Assembly: GCA_029051965.1 (NCBI GenBank)
Contig: JAIDJZ010000384.1
Location: 1 to 15,426 of the forward strand
Direction: 5' to 3'
Origin: Paramuribaculum sp.
GTDB taxonomy: Bacteria > Bacteroidota > Bacteroidia > Bacteroidales > Muribaculaceae
Length of the DNA: 15,426 bases
A model generated the notes under the pieces. That model had not been told where the DNA came from and made no database searches. It was given only the letters and a program-made list of their open reading frames with translations. Every line of letters begins with the position of its first letter. Within the stretch, counting starts at the first letter, position 1. Positions 6,354-14,570 of this stretch are shown here, piece by piece. Made by a program: the position numbers and the translations under genes.

Positions 6354-6796
6354 ACACTTTCAGTCAAGCCGACGAGCAATTCATGAGAATGGCTCTCGAC
6401 GAGGCCCGCGCGGCCGGAGCCGAAGGAGAAATTCCGATCGGAGCAGTCATTGTCAGCAAAGGCAGAGTGATCGGACGCGGTCACAATCTGACGGAAGCCC
6501 TGACCGACGTGACAGCCCACGCTGAGATGCAGGCCATCACCGCCGCCGCACAGTTCTTAGGTGGGAAATATCTCAAAGACTGCACCATTTATGTGACCGT
6601 CGAGCCGTGTCTGATGTGTGCGGGCGCATTGGGATGGAGTCAGATCAGCAGGATTGTCTACGGAGCTAACGACCCCAAACGCGGCTACAACGTCTATACT
6701 CCACGCCCGTTTCATCCACGGGCAAAAATCGAGGGAGGACTCCTTGCTGAGGAATGCGGCGAACTGATGACCTCTTTTTTCGTCAGGCGAAGGTGA
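6350..6796 (+). CDS. tadA: tRNA-specific adenosine(34) deaminase TadA
   Basis: A 148-residue cytidine-deaminase-fold enzyme that converts adenosine to inosine at the wobble position of tRNA-Arg(ACG). The zinc site is complete: H57 and catalytic E59 in TAHAEM, and C87 and C90 in EPCLMCAGA. IPIGAVIV (28-35), the conserved GHN (44-46) and GGKYLKDCTIYVTVEPC are typical of bacterial TadA. The length is normal for the family, and C-terminal helix residues (LMTSFFVRRR) are present. The start overlaps the rnz stop by 4 bases, so two tRNA-maturation enzymes are translated together. A membrane Fe-S protein follows after 29 bases, and that short gap contains a TAnnTTTG element. TadA is usually essential, so this operon should be expressed in all conditions. 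Confidence 0.96.
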   Translation: MNTFSQADEQFMRMALDEARAAGAEGEIPIGAVIVSKGRVIGRGHNLTEALTDVTAHAEMQAITAAAQFLGGKYLKDCTIYVTVEPCLMCAGALGWSQISRIVYGANDPKRGYNVYTPRPFHPRAKIEGGLLAEECGELMTSFFVRRR

Positions 6797-6813
6797 TTGT
6801 CGGTTATTTTTCG

Positions 6814-6821
6814 TAATTTTG
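6814..6821 (+). promoter_or_regulatory. Possible internal -7 element (TAATTTTG)
   Basis: TAATTTTG at 6814-6821 fits the Bacteroidota -7 consensus TAnnTTTG exactly and lies in the only real gap of the rnz-folA operon. No TTG is found at the expected distance; the nearest, at 6797-6799, is only 14 bases upstream. If active, transcription would start near 6825-6829, on top of the ATG at 6826. That would favour the ATG at 6838 as the real start of the next gene. Confidence 0.35.
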
Positions 6822-6825
6822 AGGA

Positions 6826-7782
6826 ATGAATCCTCGAATGACGAAATATTCATTTCTGAGATGGATGCGGATCTGCATCAGCATAGCCGCCACAGGAATT
6901 CTCGCATTCAGCCTGAGCGTGGGAGCATCATGTGTACCATGCATCGGGAGAATGCTTGAAACGGTCCAGATCGGCCATGCTGTAATTGCGTTTTCGATGT
7001 CCATAATCATAGGGTGGCTGCTGCTGACCCTCGCGTTCGGACGCATCTACTGTTCGAGCGTGTGTCCGATCGGCACGCTCCAGGACCTCGGGGCCCGTTC
7101 GGTCCGGCGATTTCCGCTTGACCGCTTCGGCGAATCGCGTCGCCGATTCCGCTACGCAGCCCCTCAGAACCGGTTGAGATATTCAGCTTTAGTCATTCTT
7201 GTGATCGCAATTATGTTCGGACTGACAGTCATCCCGTCGGTTCTGGAACCGTTTTCAGCCTTCAACCGGATCTGCACAACTCTCGTCGCGCCACTGATCC
7301 GTAAGATAGCACCGCTGCTGCCGGGCGTCTCCCATCATTCGCTGGCCATACTGGCCGCGTCGTCCCTCTCGGCAACCGTTCTGGCAATCCTTATTCTCGG
7401 GTCAGTCATAGCCGTTTCAGCCCGGTCGGGCAGAAGAATATGCAACACTGTCTGTCCGGTCGGCACAGCTCTCGGATTCGTCAGCCGTTTTGCTATCTTT
7501 CAGATGGAAATCGACACCGACCTATGTGTCAACTGCGGCAAGTGCGAGAGTGTCTGCAAAGGAGAATGCATCGATCTGAAAGACCATGTTGTCGACGGAT
7601 CGCGATGTGTTGTCTGCTTTGACTGCGCCAATGTCTGCCCCAACTCCGCCATAAACTTCACCAGCAACCGCAAACAGCTCTCGACTCCTCTGATGCAAAA
7701 AATCATAGGACCGGAAAGAGCGCCACAGGCCACAATGGACTGCAGCGGCGAATGTAACCAGATAAAAAAGACTCTGAAATGA
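6826..7782 (+). CDS. Membrane-bound 4Fe-4S (polyferredoxin-like) protein, NapH/NosR-type
   Basis: A 318-residue inner-membrane iron-sulfur protein. Hydrophobic helices lie near residues 12-34, 49-71, 118-138 and 172-198. Two CxxxCP motifs, at C76/C80 and C206/C210, follow membrane segments, as in the NapH/NosR/CcoG-related proteins. The C-terminal part is a two-cluster ferredoxin domain: C234-x2-C-x2-C-x3-C244, then C261-x2-C-x2-C-x3-C-P (to C271). In the first cluster the fourth cysteine is followed by Lys rather than the usual Pro. Extra cysteines are at 36, 39, 248, 306 and 310. Such proteins pass electrons between membrane carriers and soluble or periplasmic partners, and no partner is identifiable here. 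An alternative start at 6838 would remove four residues. Its stop overlaps the thyA start (ATGA at 7779-7782). Confidence 0.85.
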   Translation: MNPRMTKYSFLRWMRICISIAATGILAFSLSVGASCVPCIGRMLETVQIGHAVIAFSMSIIIGWLLLTLAFGRIYCSSVCPIGTLQDLGARSVRRFPLDRFGESRRRFRYAAPQNRLRYSALVILVIAIMFGLTVIPSVLEPFSAFNRICTTLVAPLIRKIAPLLPGVSHHSLAILAASSLSATVLAILILGSVIAVSARSGRRICNTVCPVGTALGFVSRFAIFQMEIDTDLCVNCGKCESVCKGECIDLKDHVVDGSRCVVCFDCANVCPNSAINFTSNRKQLSTPLMQKIIGPERAPQATMDCSGECNQIKKTLK

Positions 7783-8573
7783 AACAATATCAAGCTCTGC
7801 TTCGCGAAATCCTTGAAAAAGGCACTGACAAAAGCGACCGCACCGGAACCGGCACGCGCTCGATTTTCGGCTATCAGATGAGATTCAATCTCGCCGACGG
7901 ATTTCCGATGGTGACCACCAAGAAACTCCATCTGAAATCGATCATCCATGAACTGCTATGGTTTCTCAGAGGAGACACCAACGTCAGATACCTTCAGGAA
8001 AACGGAGTCAGAATCTGGAACGAGTGGGCCGACGAAAACGGCGATCTCGGACACATCTACGGATATCAGTGGCGTTCATGGCCCGACTATTCCGGCGGAT
8101 TCATTGACCAGATCTCAGAGGCGATCGAAACAATCCGCAAGAATCCCGACTCGCGCCGAATCATTGTCAGCGCATGGAATGTCGCGGATCTGCCAAACAT
8201 GAATCTGCCTCCATGCCACGCGTTTTTCCAGTTCTATGTCGCCGACGGACGGTTGAGTCTACAGCTCTATCAGCGCAGCGCCGACTGCTTTCTGGGCGTA
8301 CCGTTCAACATCGCCTCCTATGCGCTTTTGCTGCTGATGGTAGCGCAGGTAACCGGACTTGAGCCGGGCGAATTCGTCCACACATTAGGCGATGCCCACA
8401 TCTACAACAACCACTTCGAGCAGGTCAGACTGCAGCTTGAGCGCACCCCGCGCCGGTTGCCGAAAATGATCCTCAACCCGCAGATCAGAAATATCTTCGA
8501 CTTCAAATATGAGGATTTCAGTCTTGAAGACTATGATCCCTACCCAGTAATTCCCGGAAAAGTATCCGTATGA
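7779..8573 (+). CDS. thyA: Thymidylate synthase
   Basis: A 264-residue enzyme, the same length as the classic short bacterial ThyA. It methylates dUMP to dTMP using methylene-tetrahydrofolate and releases dihydrofolate. The catalytic cysteine is C146 in [12 protein letters not shown]. Phosphate-binding R21 lies in DRTGTGT, R126-R127 supply the arginines from the partner subunit, and QRSAD (165-169), FNIASYA (176-182) and HIYNNH (207-212) form the substrate pocket. The C-terminus ends in a valine after IPGKVS, as expected for the closing tail. The enzyme is a cytoplasmic homodimer. It is translationally coupled at both ends: its start overlaps the Fe-S protein stop, and its stop overlaps the folA start by 4 bases. 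Pairing with folA makes sense because DHFR recycles the dihydrofolate it makes. Confidence 0.98.
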   Translation: MKQYQALLREILEKGTDKSDRTGTGTRSIFGYQMRFNLADGFPMVTTKKLHLKSIIHELLWFLRGDTNVRYLQENGVRIWNEWADENGDLGHIYGYQWRSWPDYSGGFIDQISEAIETIRKNPDSRRIIVSAWNVADLPNMNLPPCHAFFQFYVADGRLSLQLYQRSADCFLGVPFNIASYALLLLMVAQVTGLEPGEFVHTLGDAHIYNNHFEQVRLQLERTPRRLPKMILNPQIRNIFDFKYEDFSLEDYDPYPVIPGKVSV

Positions 8574-9097
8574 CGACACAGACACCCCCTCCCCTATCGG
8601 AAATCTCGGTCATTGCGATTGTAGCCGCCGACGGCGCGATCGGACGGGGCGGAGACCAGCCGTTTCACATCTCCGCCGATTTCAAACGCTTCAAACAGCT
8701 CACGCTCGGACATCCGGTCATCATGGGGCGCCGCACGTTCGAAGCACTGCCGAAAGGCGCATTGCCCGGCCGGAAAAACATCGTGATCACACGCAACAGC
8801 AGCTTCAAGGCCGAAAACATCACGACGGCCCCCTCTATCAAGGACGCTCTTGCAATCTGCCGCGAAGAGGAAGCCGATCCTTTCATTATCGGAGGAGGAG
8901 AAATCTACCGTCAGAGCATGTCGCTCGCGACAACGCTCTATCTCACCGAAGTGGAGGCTACGGTTGAGGATGCAGACACATTCTTCCCGGAAATAGATCC
9001 CGCGAAATGGGTTCTGACAGAACGCTCCGAGGAGCAGACCGATCCACGTTCAGGAGTGAAATACCGATTCTCGACCTATCGTTCAGACACCAAGTAG
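8570..9097 (+). CDS. folA: Dihydrofolate reductase
   Basis: A 175-residue enzyme that reduces dihydrofolate to tetrahydrofolate with NADPH. The folate-site acid is D37 in [22 protein letters not shown] (48-61) and [10 protein letters not shown] (67-76) are the NADPH-binding segments, and [11 protein letters not shown] (105-115) is the conserved glycine turn. The position equivalent to Trp22 of the E. coli enzyme appears to be F32, in a GDQPFHI context instead of the common P/L-W-H/N. The N-terminus carries about ten extra residues before the first strand ([14 protein letters not shown]). It overlaps the thyA stop (ATGA at 8570-8573). Its 3' end overlaps the convergent aroB gene by 15 bases, and no terminator is visible between them. 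Confidence 0.96.
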   Translation: MTTQTPPPLSEISVIAIVAADGAIGRGGDQPFHISADFKRFKQLTLGHPVIMGRRTFEALPKGALPGRKNIVITRNSSFKAENITTAPSIKDALAICREEEADPFIIGGGEIYRQSMSLATTLYLTEVEATVEDADTFFPEIDPAKWVLTERSEEQTDPRSGVKYRFSTYRSDTK

Positions 9098-10144
9098 ATC
9101 CCGCATCAGATCGAGCGCGGCAGTGATTGTCTTCGGCTCCACAATGCAGTCAATCTCGACTGCGCCGGGACGCCTCAGCAATGTAAAATTGATATGCTCG
9201 GAAGATGTGTTCTTCTTGTCATGGCGCATGAAAGAGATCAGTGCGTCATAGTCGTTGCAGTCGAACTCAGGCGCAGGATAGTGCTCTCTGACAAAGGCCG
9301 AGACCGAATGGAGCGTATCCGAGGGAAAATCCTTCAGAAGTTTAGAGAGGACCAGATCGACAATAATCCCATGAGCCACAGCGACTCCATGAGCGACTCG
9401 CCTTCCACGGCTCATTGCGAGCGATTCGAAAGCATGAGCTGCCGTATGGCCCAGATTGAGAGCGCGCCTGAAGCCCTGTTCAAACGGATCAGCCGCCACT
9501 ATCTCCTGCTTGATCCGGACGGACTTTTCAAGAATCGGCGCAAGCTCGGAGGGAAGAGCTCCGGCCGGATCGACCGTCAGTGCCGCAGCCAGAGCCTCAG
9601 GAGAATCGATCAGCGCATGCTTGAGCACCTCTCCGTAGCCGGACAGCAGCTCTTCAGCCGGCAGAGTCGAATAGAATTCAGACGAAACAATCACAGTTTC
9701 AGCCGGAGCGAAGACTCCGATTTCATTTTTAAGACCGTCGAAATTGATTCCGGTCTTACCACCCACAGCCGCATCGACCGCACCGAGCAGAGTGGTCGGA
9801 ATGTTAATGCACCTGATTCCCCGCTTGAATGTGGCCGCAGCAAAACCTCCGAGATCCGTGACCATCCCGCCGCCAAGATTGATCAGCAGAGAGCGACGGG
9901 TTGCCCCACGGCCCGATAGCGAGCTCCAGACAGCCGCCAGCGATTCGAGATTCTTGTTAGCATCGCCCTCGGAAACGACAATTATCTCCGAATCCCAGGA
10001 TTTCAGCCCGGGTTCAATGACGGGCAGACAGAGAGTGGCGGTGTTAGAGTCGGCAAGTATAAAGATTCTGCCTTCGGGAGCCATTTCGGCAAGGCAGTCG
10101 GACAGTGCCGCAGCGGGATCGGAGGTGAAACAGAGTCGTTGCAT
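9083..10144 (-). CDS. aroB: 3-dehydroquinate synthase
   Basis: A 353-residue, NAD- and metal-dependent cytoplasmic enzyme of the shikimate pathway that converts DAHP to 3-dehydroquinate. NAD-binding signatures are INLGGGMVTDLGGFAAATFK (88-107) and IPTTLLGAVDAAVGGKTGIN (115-134). The predicted metal ligands are E172 in GYGEVLKHAL, H233 in NLGHTAAHAFES and H252 in AHGVAVAHG. The length is close to that of other bacterial AroB proteins. It is the last gene of the - strand unit, starting 11 bases after the HAD phosphatase gene, so the two are certainly cotranscribed. The 3' end overlaps folA by 15 bases. No other shikimate gene is in the window. Confidence 0.97.
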   Translation of the reverse strand: MQRLCFTSDPAAALSDCLAEMAPEGRIFILADSNTATLCLPVIEPGLKSWDSEIIVVSEGDANKNLESLAAVWSSLSGRGATRRSLLINLGGGMVTDLGGFAAATFKRGIRCINIPTTLLGAVDAAVGGKTGINFDGLKNEIGVFAPAETVIVSSEFYSTLPAEELLSGYGEVLKHALIDSPEALAAALTVDPAGALPSELAPILEKSVRIKQEIVAADPFEQGFRRALNLGHTAAHAFESLAMSRGRRVAHGVAVAHGIIVDLVLSKLLKDFPSDTLHSVSAFVREHYPAPEFDCNDYDALISFMRHDKKNTSSEHINFTLLRRPGAVEIDCIVEPKTITAALDLMRDLLGV

Positions 10145-10155
10145 CGGAGAGAGAT

Positions 10156-10905
10156 TCAGTTGAGATTTCTTGAGTTTGTTATAAAGCCATAGATCAGATA
10201 AGGCAGAGCCTCGGAAAAGGCCGTCATCGAGGGGAACACAATGTCAGCCCCCGCATCAGACAGCTCTTCCTGGCGGAGAGGACCGGTATTGACACCGACT
10301 GTAAACAATTTGGCCGCATGGCCCGCCTCTACTCCCAAAGGCGCGTTTTCGATCACGAAGCATTCATTCTGTCGCACTCCGGCAAGCTCCATCGCTTTCA
10401 GGTAGGGTTCCGGAGATGGTTTCCCGATCTTCACATCACGCGAGGTTATACGCAAATCCTTCTGAAAAGCGCCGGGAAAATCTTTGTCGAGACGATTGAG
10501 CAATGTCGACTGGCCTGAACCGGTCACCAGGACACGTCTGACACCGACAGCATCCAGAAACTCAAGCATCTGGCGCGCACCCGGCATAGGCGACACCGGA
10601 GGCATTTCAGCAAAAATCTCGGTTTTGCGTCTGTAGAGGTCTTTTTTCTCCTCTTCGGTTGCTCCCCGGCCAAAAGCTTCGCGGAAAATAATATCGATCG
10701 TGGAAGCACCGGTACGCCCCTCATAGCGGAAGAAATCAGCTTCGGGAAGATCGATTCCGATTTCAGCGGCCATCTGACGCCACGCCCTTGCATGGTTAGG
10801 CATGGAGTCGTAAAGCGTTCCGTCCATGTCTATGAGAGCGGCACGCGGATGGAGATTTATATAGTCAAAATCCGACAAAAATTTCAGGATTGTCTCGGTG
10901 TACAT
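10156..10905 (-). CDS. HAD-superfamily phosphatase (beta-phosphoglucomutase-like)
   Basis: A 249-residue subfamily I haloacid dehalogenase-type phosphohydrolase. Motif I is D26-M-D28-G-T-L-Y-D-S, with the nucleophile and the general acid. Motif II is T128 in VTGSGQS, and motif III is K162 in GKPSPEPY. Motif IV is E186-N187 in IENAPLGVEAG, the ENAPLG variant common in Bacteroidales members. A helical cap occupies about residues 35-110 (EGRTGASTIDIIF at 62-74). Close relatives act on small phosphorylated metabolites, often sugar phosphates or phosphoglycolate, so it may be a housekeeping metabolite phosphatase. The substrate cannot be set from sequence. It lies 32 bases after the AsmA-like gene and 11 before aroB, in the same - strand unit. 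The start at 10905 is supported by the N-terminal MYTETILKFL extension seen in relatives. Confidence 0.92.
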   Translation of the reverse strand: MYTETILKFLSDFDYINLHPRAALIDMDGTLYDSMPNHARAWRQMAAEIGIDLPEADFFRYEGRTGASTIDIIFREAFGRGATEEEKKDLYRRKTEIFAEMPPVSPMPGARQMLEFLDAVGVRRVLVTGSGQSTLLNRLDKDFPGAFQKDLRITSRDVKIGKPSPEPYLKAMELAGVRQNECFVIENAPLGVEAGHAAKLFTVGVNTGPLRQEELSDAGADIVFPSMTAFSEALPYLIYGFITNSRNLN

Positions 10906-10937
10906 AATGATACGTTGATAAGATTGTATTGCTTTCG

Positions 10938-13900
10938 CTATTTTTTCTTCTTAATTGTCTTTTTGCCGGACACTGCCGCAGGAACGACAGCGGCAGAATC
11001 TCCGGGCATCACGAATCCGGCGGGCCGCTCGATCAGCCCCTGCTGTATGAGCTGCACGGAATCCGCATGGGTAAAGATGTCGTCTGATGCGTCGGACGCG
11101 GCTCCTGCACCTGGCCGGCGGCTATCCTGCAGTCTCAGCCCGCGCGATCCGGTCGCACGCACACCACGGCGGAAGACCTCGGTTATCTCCTTGATCAGAT
11201 TGACGCGGACTGTGTCGGTGATCTGACGGCTTTCGGCCACGGTTTTCTCGTTGATACGTGCCTTTCCGAGTCTTATTTTCATCTTTTCAGGAGTTCCCTT
11301 GATGTTGATTCCGAACTTGAACGGGATGGGCGATTTGATGACGGCAACGTGATAGTTGAGATTGAGAGCCGCATCCGAGCTGCCTCTGACACCGAGACGG
11401 TAACGGTCCATGTCGAAAATAAACGGATAGAGGTCTATGAATCCGTCATGGATAGCGATTTCGACATCCATATGGTCAATCATGTTCTTCTGCTTCTGCT
11501 TGAAAAGCATCCATTTCGCAACAGTCCGGAATGTCTCGTTGTCCATCAGCTGCAGACTGTCGCCGGAGATTTTAAGCGCAAGGTTGAGCGACTCGAGCTT
11601 CAGGTCCATGACTGAATCGAGATCGGCCGTAAGAGCAAGGTCTGTATTGACAATTCCCCTGACCTCCGTCAGAAGGGGCAGGATCGAGTCGATGCCCGGC
11701 ATCATGTCGAGGACAGAACGGAGATTGAGCCGCCGCACCTGCACAGCCGCCGCAACAGAAAGATCGTCGATGGTCGGAGCGGAATAGAGCGCCGAGAAGT
11801 TGACAGCTCCGACCGAAGTCGTTGCGCGTAAACGGTCCATATTGATTGCGCCGTCATAGACCTCGATCAATCCGTCGAGTCCGTTGAGCCACAGATCGGC
11901 ATATAAAACCTTCTTTGCATTGAGCGAGAACGTTCCCTGGAGATTTGACGGCACGAGCACAGCCGTACGTGCCGAATCGGGAACTTCATTGTCGAGTTCC
12001 GACTGCAGGGCATCGTCGCTCTTCCCGTCGGAATCCGCTATCATCTTCATTGTTCCGGCAGAGATTCGGTCGGCAAATACAGCTCCCCGGAGCATAGTCG
12101 CTGTCAGATCGTTGACATCGATCGTATCCGAACGGACACTGAAATCAAACCGGATCGGCTGCCCGTGACCAAAAGCCAGAGCACGGCGAAGATTGTGGAG
12201 CGAACCATTCAGGAGGAAGTCGCTCCGGTTCATTTTCAGCTTCGTGTCTTTCAGCACCACGGAATCTGTCGAGAACGTCAGATTGAGATTTGAGAGTGTG
12301 TTACGCGACGGGAAATAAGGGGTGAACAACCGCGCGCGGCGTGCCCTCAGACCTCCGGTCGCATTCCAGCGTCGCAAGAGTCTGACGAGCGAATTGTCAA
12401 GCTCTATATCAAGATCCTCACGCCCGGACCGTTTGGCGTCCAACGCCTTAAGTCGACGGCTGAAATCGGCGCGTATCAGTCCCATGACTGAATCGGAAGA
12501 AAGCTCGGGATGGGCAGAGGCGATCGAATCGAAAAGTCGGCGGCGTCTTTCCGACATGACCGGCGCCGCTTTGGGGTACATCATGAAGTCAATCTCGGTT
12601 TCACGGACAGAGAAGCGGTTGAACCGGTCACCGTAGCGCAACGAAGCGGCTTTCACGAGCGCCTTCATCAGCGGGCTGCGTCCGTTACCTTCATAGCGCT
12701 GCAGCGATCCGGTGATCTCGGCGCCTTTGAGGCGTATCTTTATTGAATCGGAGTCGGAAGCGAGCACTACGAGGCCGGCCTTGATCGACGCTCCGATCGG
12801 ATTGATCTGTGAAGTATCCGCTGAAGAGGCCGTGTTTCTCGAACCGACACCGGCACTGAGCGCCGATCCGCTGACGCGGGCGTCGGGTGTCAGAAGTGAA
12901 ATCGTGTCGATTTTGAGCGACGCTGTCAGGAGTGAGTCGACAATATGGTCTCTGACGGTCAGTGCTGAACTGGAGCCGAGTTTCAGCTCGGCATTGCGGA
13001 GATAGGATTCCATCGAACCGTCAGTCATGGCCACACGGAATTCATGAAGCGAGATCTCCCCGTCGATCTTTGCCTTATGGAATTTGCCCGGAGAGAAATA
13101 GCTCAGACGCGATGCGACTCTCGCGCGGCCGCGAAGCACTCCACGTACAACGCACGGAAGACGGTCGAGAAGCACCGAAGGAAGATTCTGGATTGTCAGC
13201 TGACCGTCGAACATAGCCTCGACAAGAGGGTCCGTCACAGGATTTGAGATTGTTCCGTCGAGCGTAAACTCCATTGCCTTACCCTTGACCGACAATTCGT
13301 TGACATTGATGACCGAAGCATCTGGATTTGAAGCGTCGACACGTGCGTCGACATCGGCCACCAGCCGGGATAGTTCAAGACGGTCATACTTCAACCGCTG
13401 ACCGGCAAGACGGACCGAAACATCCGCCAGGGGCAGCTGTTTGCCGCCGAGAACATATGGGGATAGCAATTTCATTCCGACTCGCAGCTTAAGGTCTGTC
13501 TCAAATTCCGGTATCTGCCGGGCGATCGTGTCCGGAGCGAGCTTCAGAATTTCAGTCACCTCCACATCCGGCAGCTCAAACGTGAACGTCTTGATCCGCG
13601 CCGTGTCGGCGAAGTCGAGGCTGGCAGAGAAAGCCGTCCGGACCTTCCCGACACTAAAACTGAAATCGCTCAGATCGGCCTCCAGCGGACGACGGCTGCT
13701 CCAGGCTATTTTTCCGTCGAGCGCAAACGGCGTCGTCGGGATTGTCAGCGGTAGCAGAGAGGCCGAGACATCACCATTGAGTGAAAGCGCATAGAGCGGA
13801 CTGTCTGCGACCGTATCGGTAAGCGCTACACGATCCATGCGCAGAGAGGCATCTATCGAATCGGGAAGCGACCGATAGCGGACTGCCAGGCCGTTGTCGA

Positions 13901-14510
13901 TCAGGAAGCGGTCTATTGAAATATCGGGCAGCGAAAGAGGCCCTTCAGGCTCTTCAGTCGGCGCCGATGGCGGAACGATCGCATAGTTGGCGGTCAGGGA
14001 GTCGATCTGGACGAGGTTGGCGCGGATCTCGCGGAATCCGACATCGTATAGCCCGATATTTCCCTTGGCCAGTTCGATCAGATTGATCCCCCCGGAGAAA
14101 TGTCCGACAAAAAGAAGCGAATCCGTCCCCTGGGGAAGAGTGGCCCTGACACTGTCAGGAAGCGAGTCTGTCACACGACTTCTCAGCGATAGTGAATCTA
14201 CCTCGACAGAGAACCGCGGAAATGTCGACCAGAAAGTAAGTTCGACCTTTCCGGCCTCGACATCGGCAATCAGATATTCACTCGCATACTTATTGACAAG
14301 CGGAGTAAGGCGCGACGGATTCAGCACCCATACAACACCGGTCAGAACCAGAACTACAATCAGCAACAACGACACGACAGCCACTGAGAACCATTTCAGC
14401 ATTCGCAATAACAGCGAACGTTTCTGCGGTTGCTTCTGCGGCATCTGTTCAGCGGCGGAAAGAGAGTCTGTTTCGACAGGAGTAGGAGAGTTGGCGGGCC
14501 GGGACGACAT
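10938..14510 (-). CDS. AsmA-like inner-membrane-anchored protein
   Basis: A 1190-residue protein. Residues 1-37 form a basic cytoplasmic head, one membrane helix lies at about 38-63, and everything after that should be periplasmic. LTPLVNKYASEYLIADVEAGKVE and TFWSTFPRFSVEVDSL just after the helix match the N-terminal AsmA signature. The body is thousand-residue repetitive beta sequence with many D-S-L/V and L-S-L-N segments, as expected for the long beta-groove proteins (AsmA, TamB, YhdP, YicH). The conserved C-terminal region near 1060-1120 includes IPFKFGINIKGTPEKMKIRLG. It ends in a low-complexity tail with poly-lysine. Relatives help move phospholipids to, or assemble, the outer membrane. 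A role in lipid homeostasis is inferred by family. It follows the lipoprotein gene after 60 bases and precedes the HAD gene. Confidence 0.88.
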   Translation of the reverse strand: MSSRPANSPTPVETDSLSAAEQMPQKQPQKRSLLLRMLKWFSVAVVSLLLIVVLVLTGVVWVLNPSRLTPLVNKYASEYLIADVEAGKVELTFWSTFPRFSVEVDSLSLRSRVTDSLPDSVRATLPQGTDSLLFVGHFSGGINLIELAKGNIGLYDVGFREIRANLVQIDSLTANYAIVPPSAPTEEPEGPLSLPDISIDRFLIDNGLAVRYRSLPDSIDASLRMDRVALTDTVADSPLYALSLNGDVSASLLPLTIPTTPFALDGKIAWSSRRPLEADLSDFSFSVGKVRTAFSASLDFADTARIKTFTFELPDVEVTEILKLAPDTIARQIPEFETDLKLRVGMKLLSPYVLGGKQLPLADVSVRLAGQRLKYDRLELSRLVADVDARVDASNPDASVINVNELSVKGKAMEFTLDGTISNPVTDPLVEAMFDGQLTIQNLPSVLLDRLPCVVRGVLRGRARVASRLSYFSPGKFHKAKIDGEISLHEFRVAMTDGSMESYLRNAELKLGSSSALTVRDHIVDSLLTASLKIDTISLLTPDARVSGSALSAGVGSRNTASSADTSQINPIGASIKAGLVVLASDSDSIKIRLKGAEITGSLQRYEGNGRSPLMKALVKAASLRYGDRFNRFSVRETEIDFMMYPKAAPVMSERRRRLFDSIASAHPELSSDSVMGLIRADFSRRLKALDAKRSGREDLDIELDNSLVRLLRRWNATGGLRARRARLFTPYFPSRNTLSNLNLTFSTDSVVLKDTKLKMNRSDFLLNGSLHNLRRALAFGHGQPIRFDFSVRSDTIDVNDLTATMLRGAVFADRISAGTMKMIADSDGKSDDALQSELDNEVPDSARTAVLVPSNLQGTFSLNAKKVLYADLWLNGLDGLIEVYDGAINMDRLRATTSVGAVNFSALYSAPTIDDLSVAAAVQVRRLNLRSVLDMMPGIDSILPLLTEVRGIVNTDLALTADLDSVMDLKLESLNLALKISGDSLQLMDNETFRTVAKWMLFKQKQKNMIDHMDVEIAIHDGFIDLYPFIFDMDRYRLGVRGSSDAALNLNYHVAVIKSPIPFKFGINIKGTPEKMKIRLGKARINEKTVAESRQITDTVRVNLIKEITEVFRRGVRATGSRGLRLQDSRRPGAGAASDASDDIFTHADSVQLIQQGLIERPAGFVMPGDSAAVVPAAVSGKKTIKKKK

Positions 14511-14548
14511 AACTGCGGGAGTTAGGATTGGACACTGGTTGGATTCAG

Positions 14549-14568
14549 AGGTTGTTTTTCAACAACCT
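14549..14568 (-). repeat. Intergenic hairpin with GAAA tetraloop
   Basis: Read on the - strand, AGGTTGTT and AACAACCT form a perfect 8-bp stem closed by GAAA, a GNRA-type tetraloop. It begins 2 bases after the stop of the lipoprotein gene and ends 38 bases before the AsmA-like start. No T-run follows (the flank is CTGAATCC), so it is not a standard terminator. A role in RNA processing, stability or differential expression within the operon is possible. Confidence 0.6.
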
Positions 14569-14570
14569 GT

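Noticed and set aside
9194..9919. A 241-codon open frame on the + strand opposite aroB
   Set aside because: It is entirely antisense to a complete aroB, with biased Arg/Ser-rich composition and no motifs.
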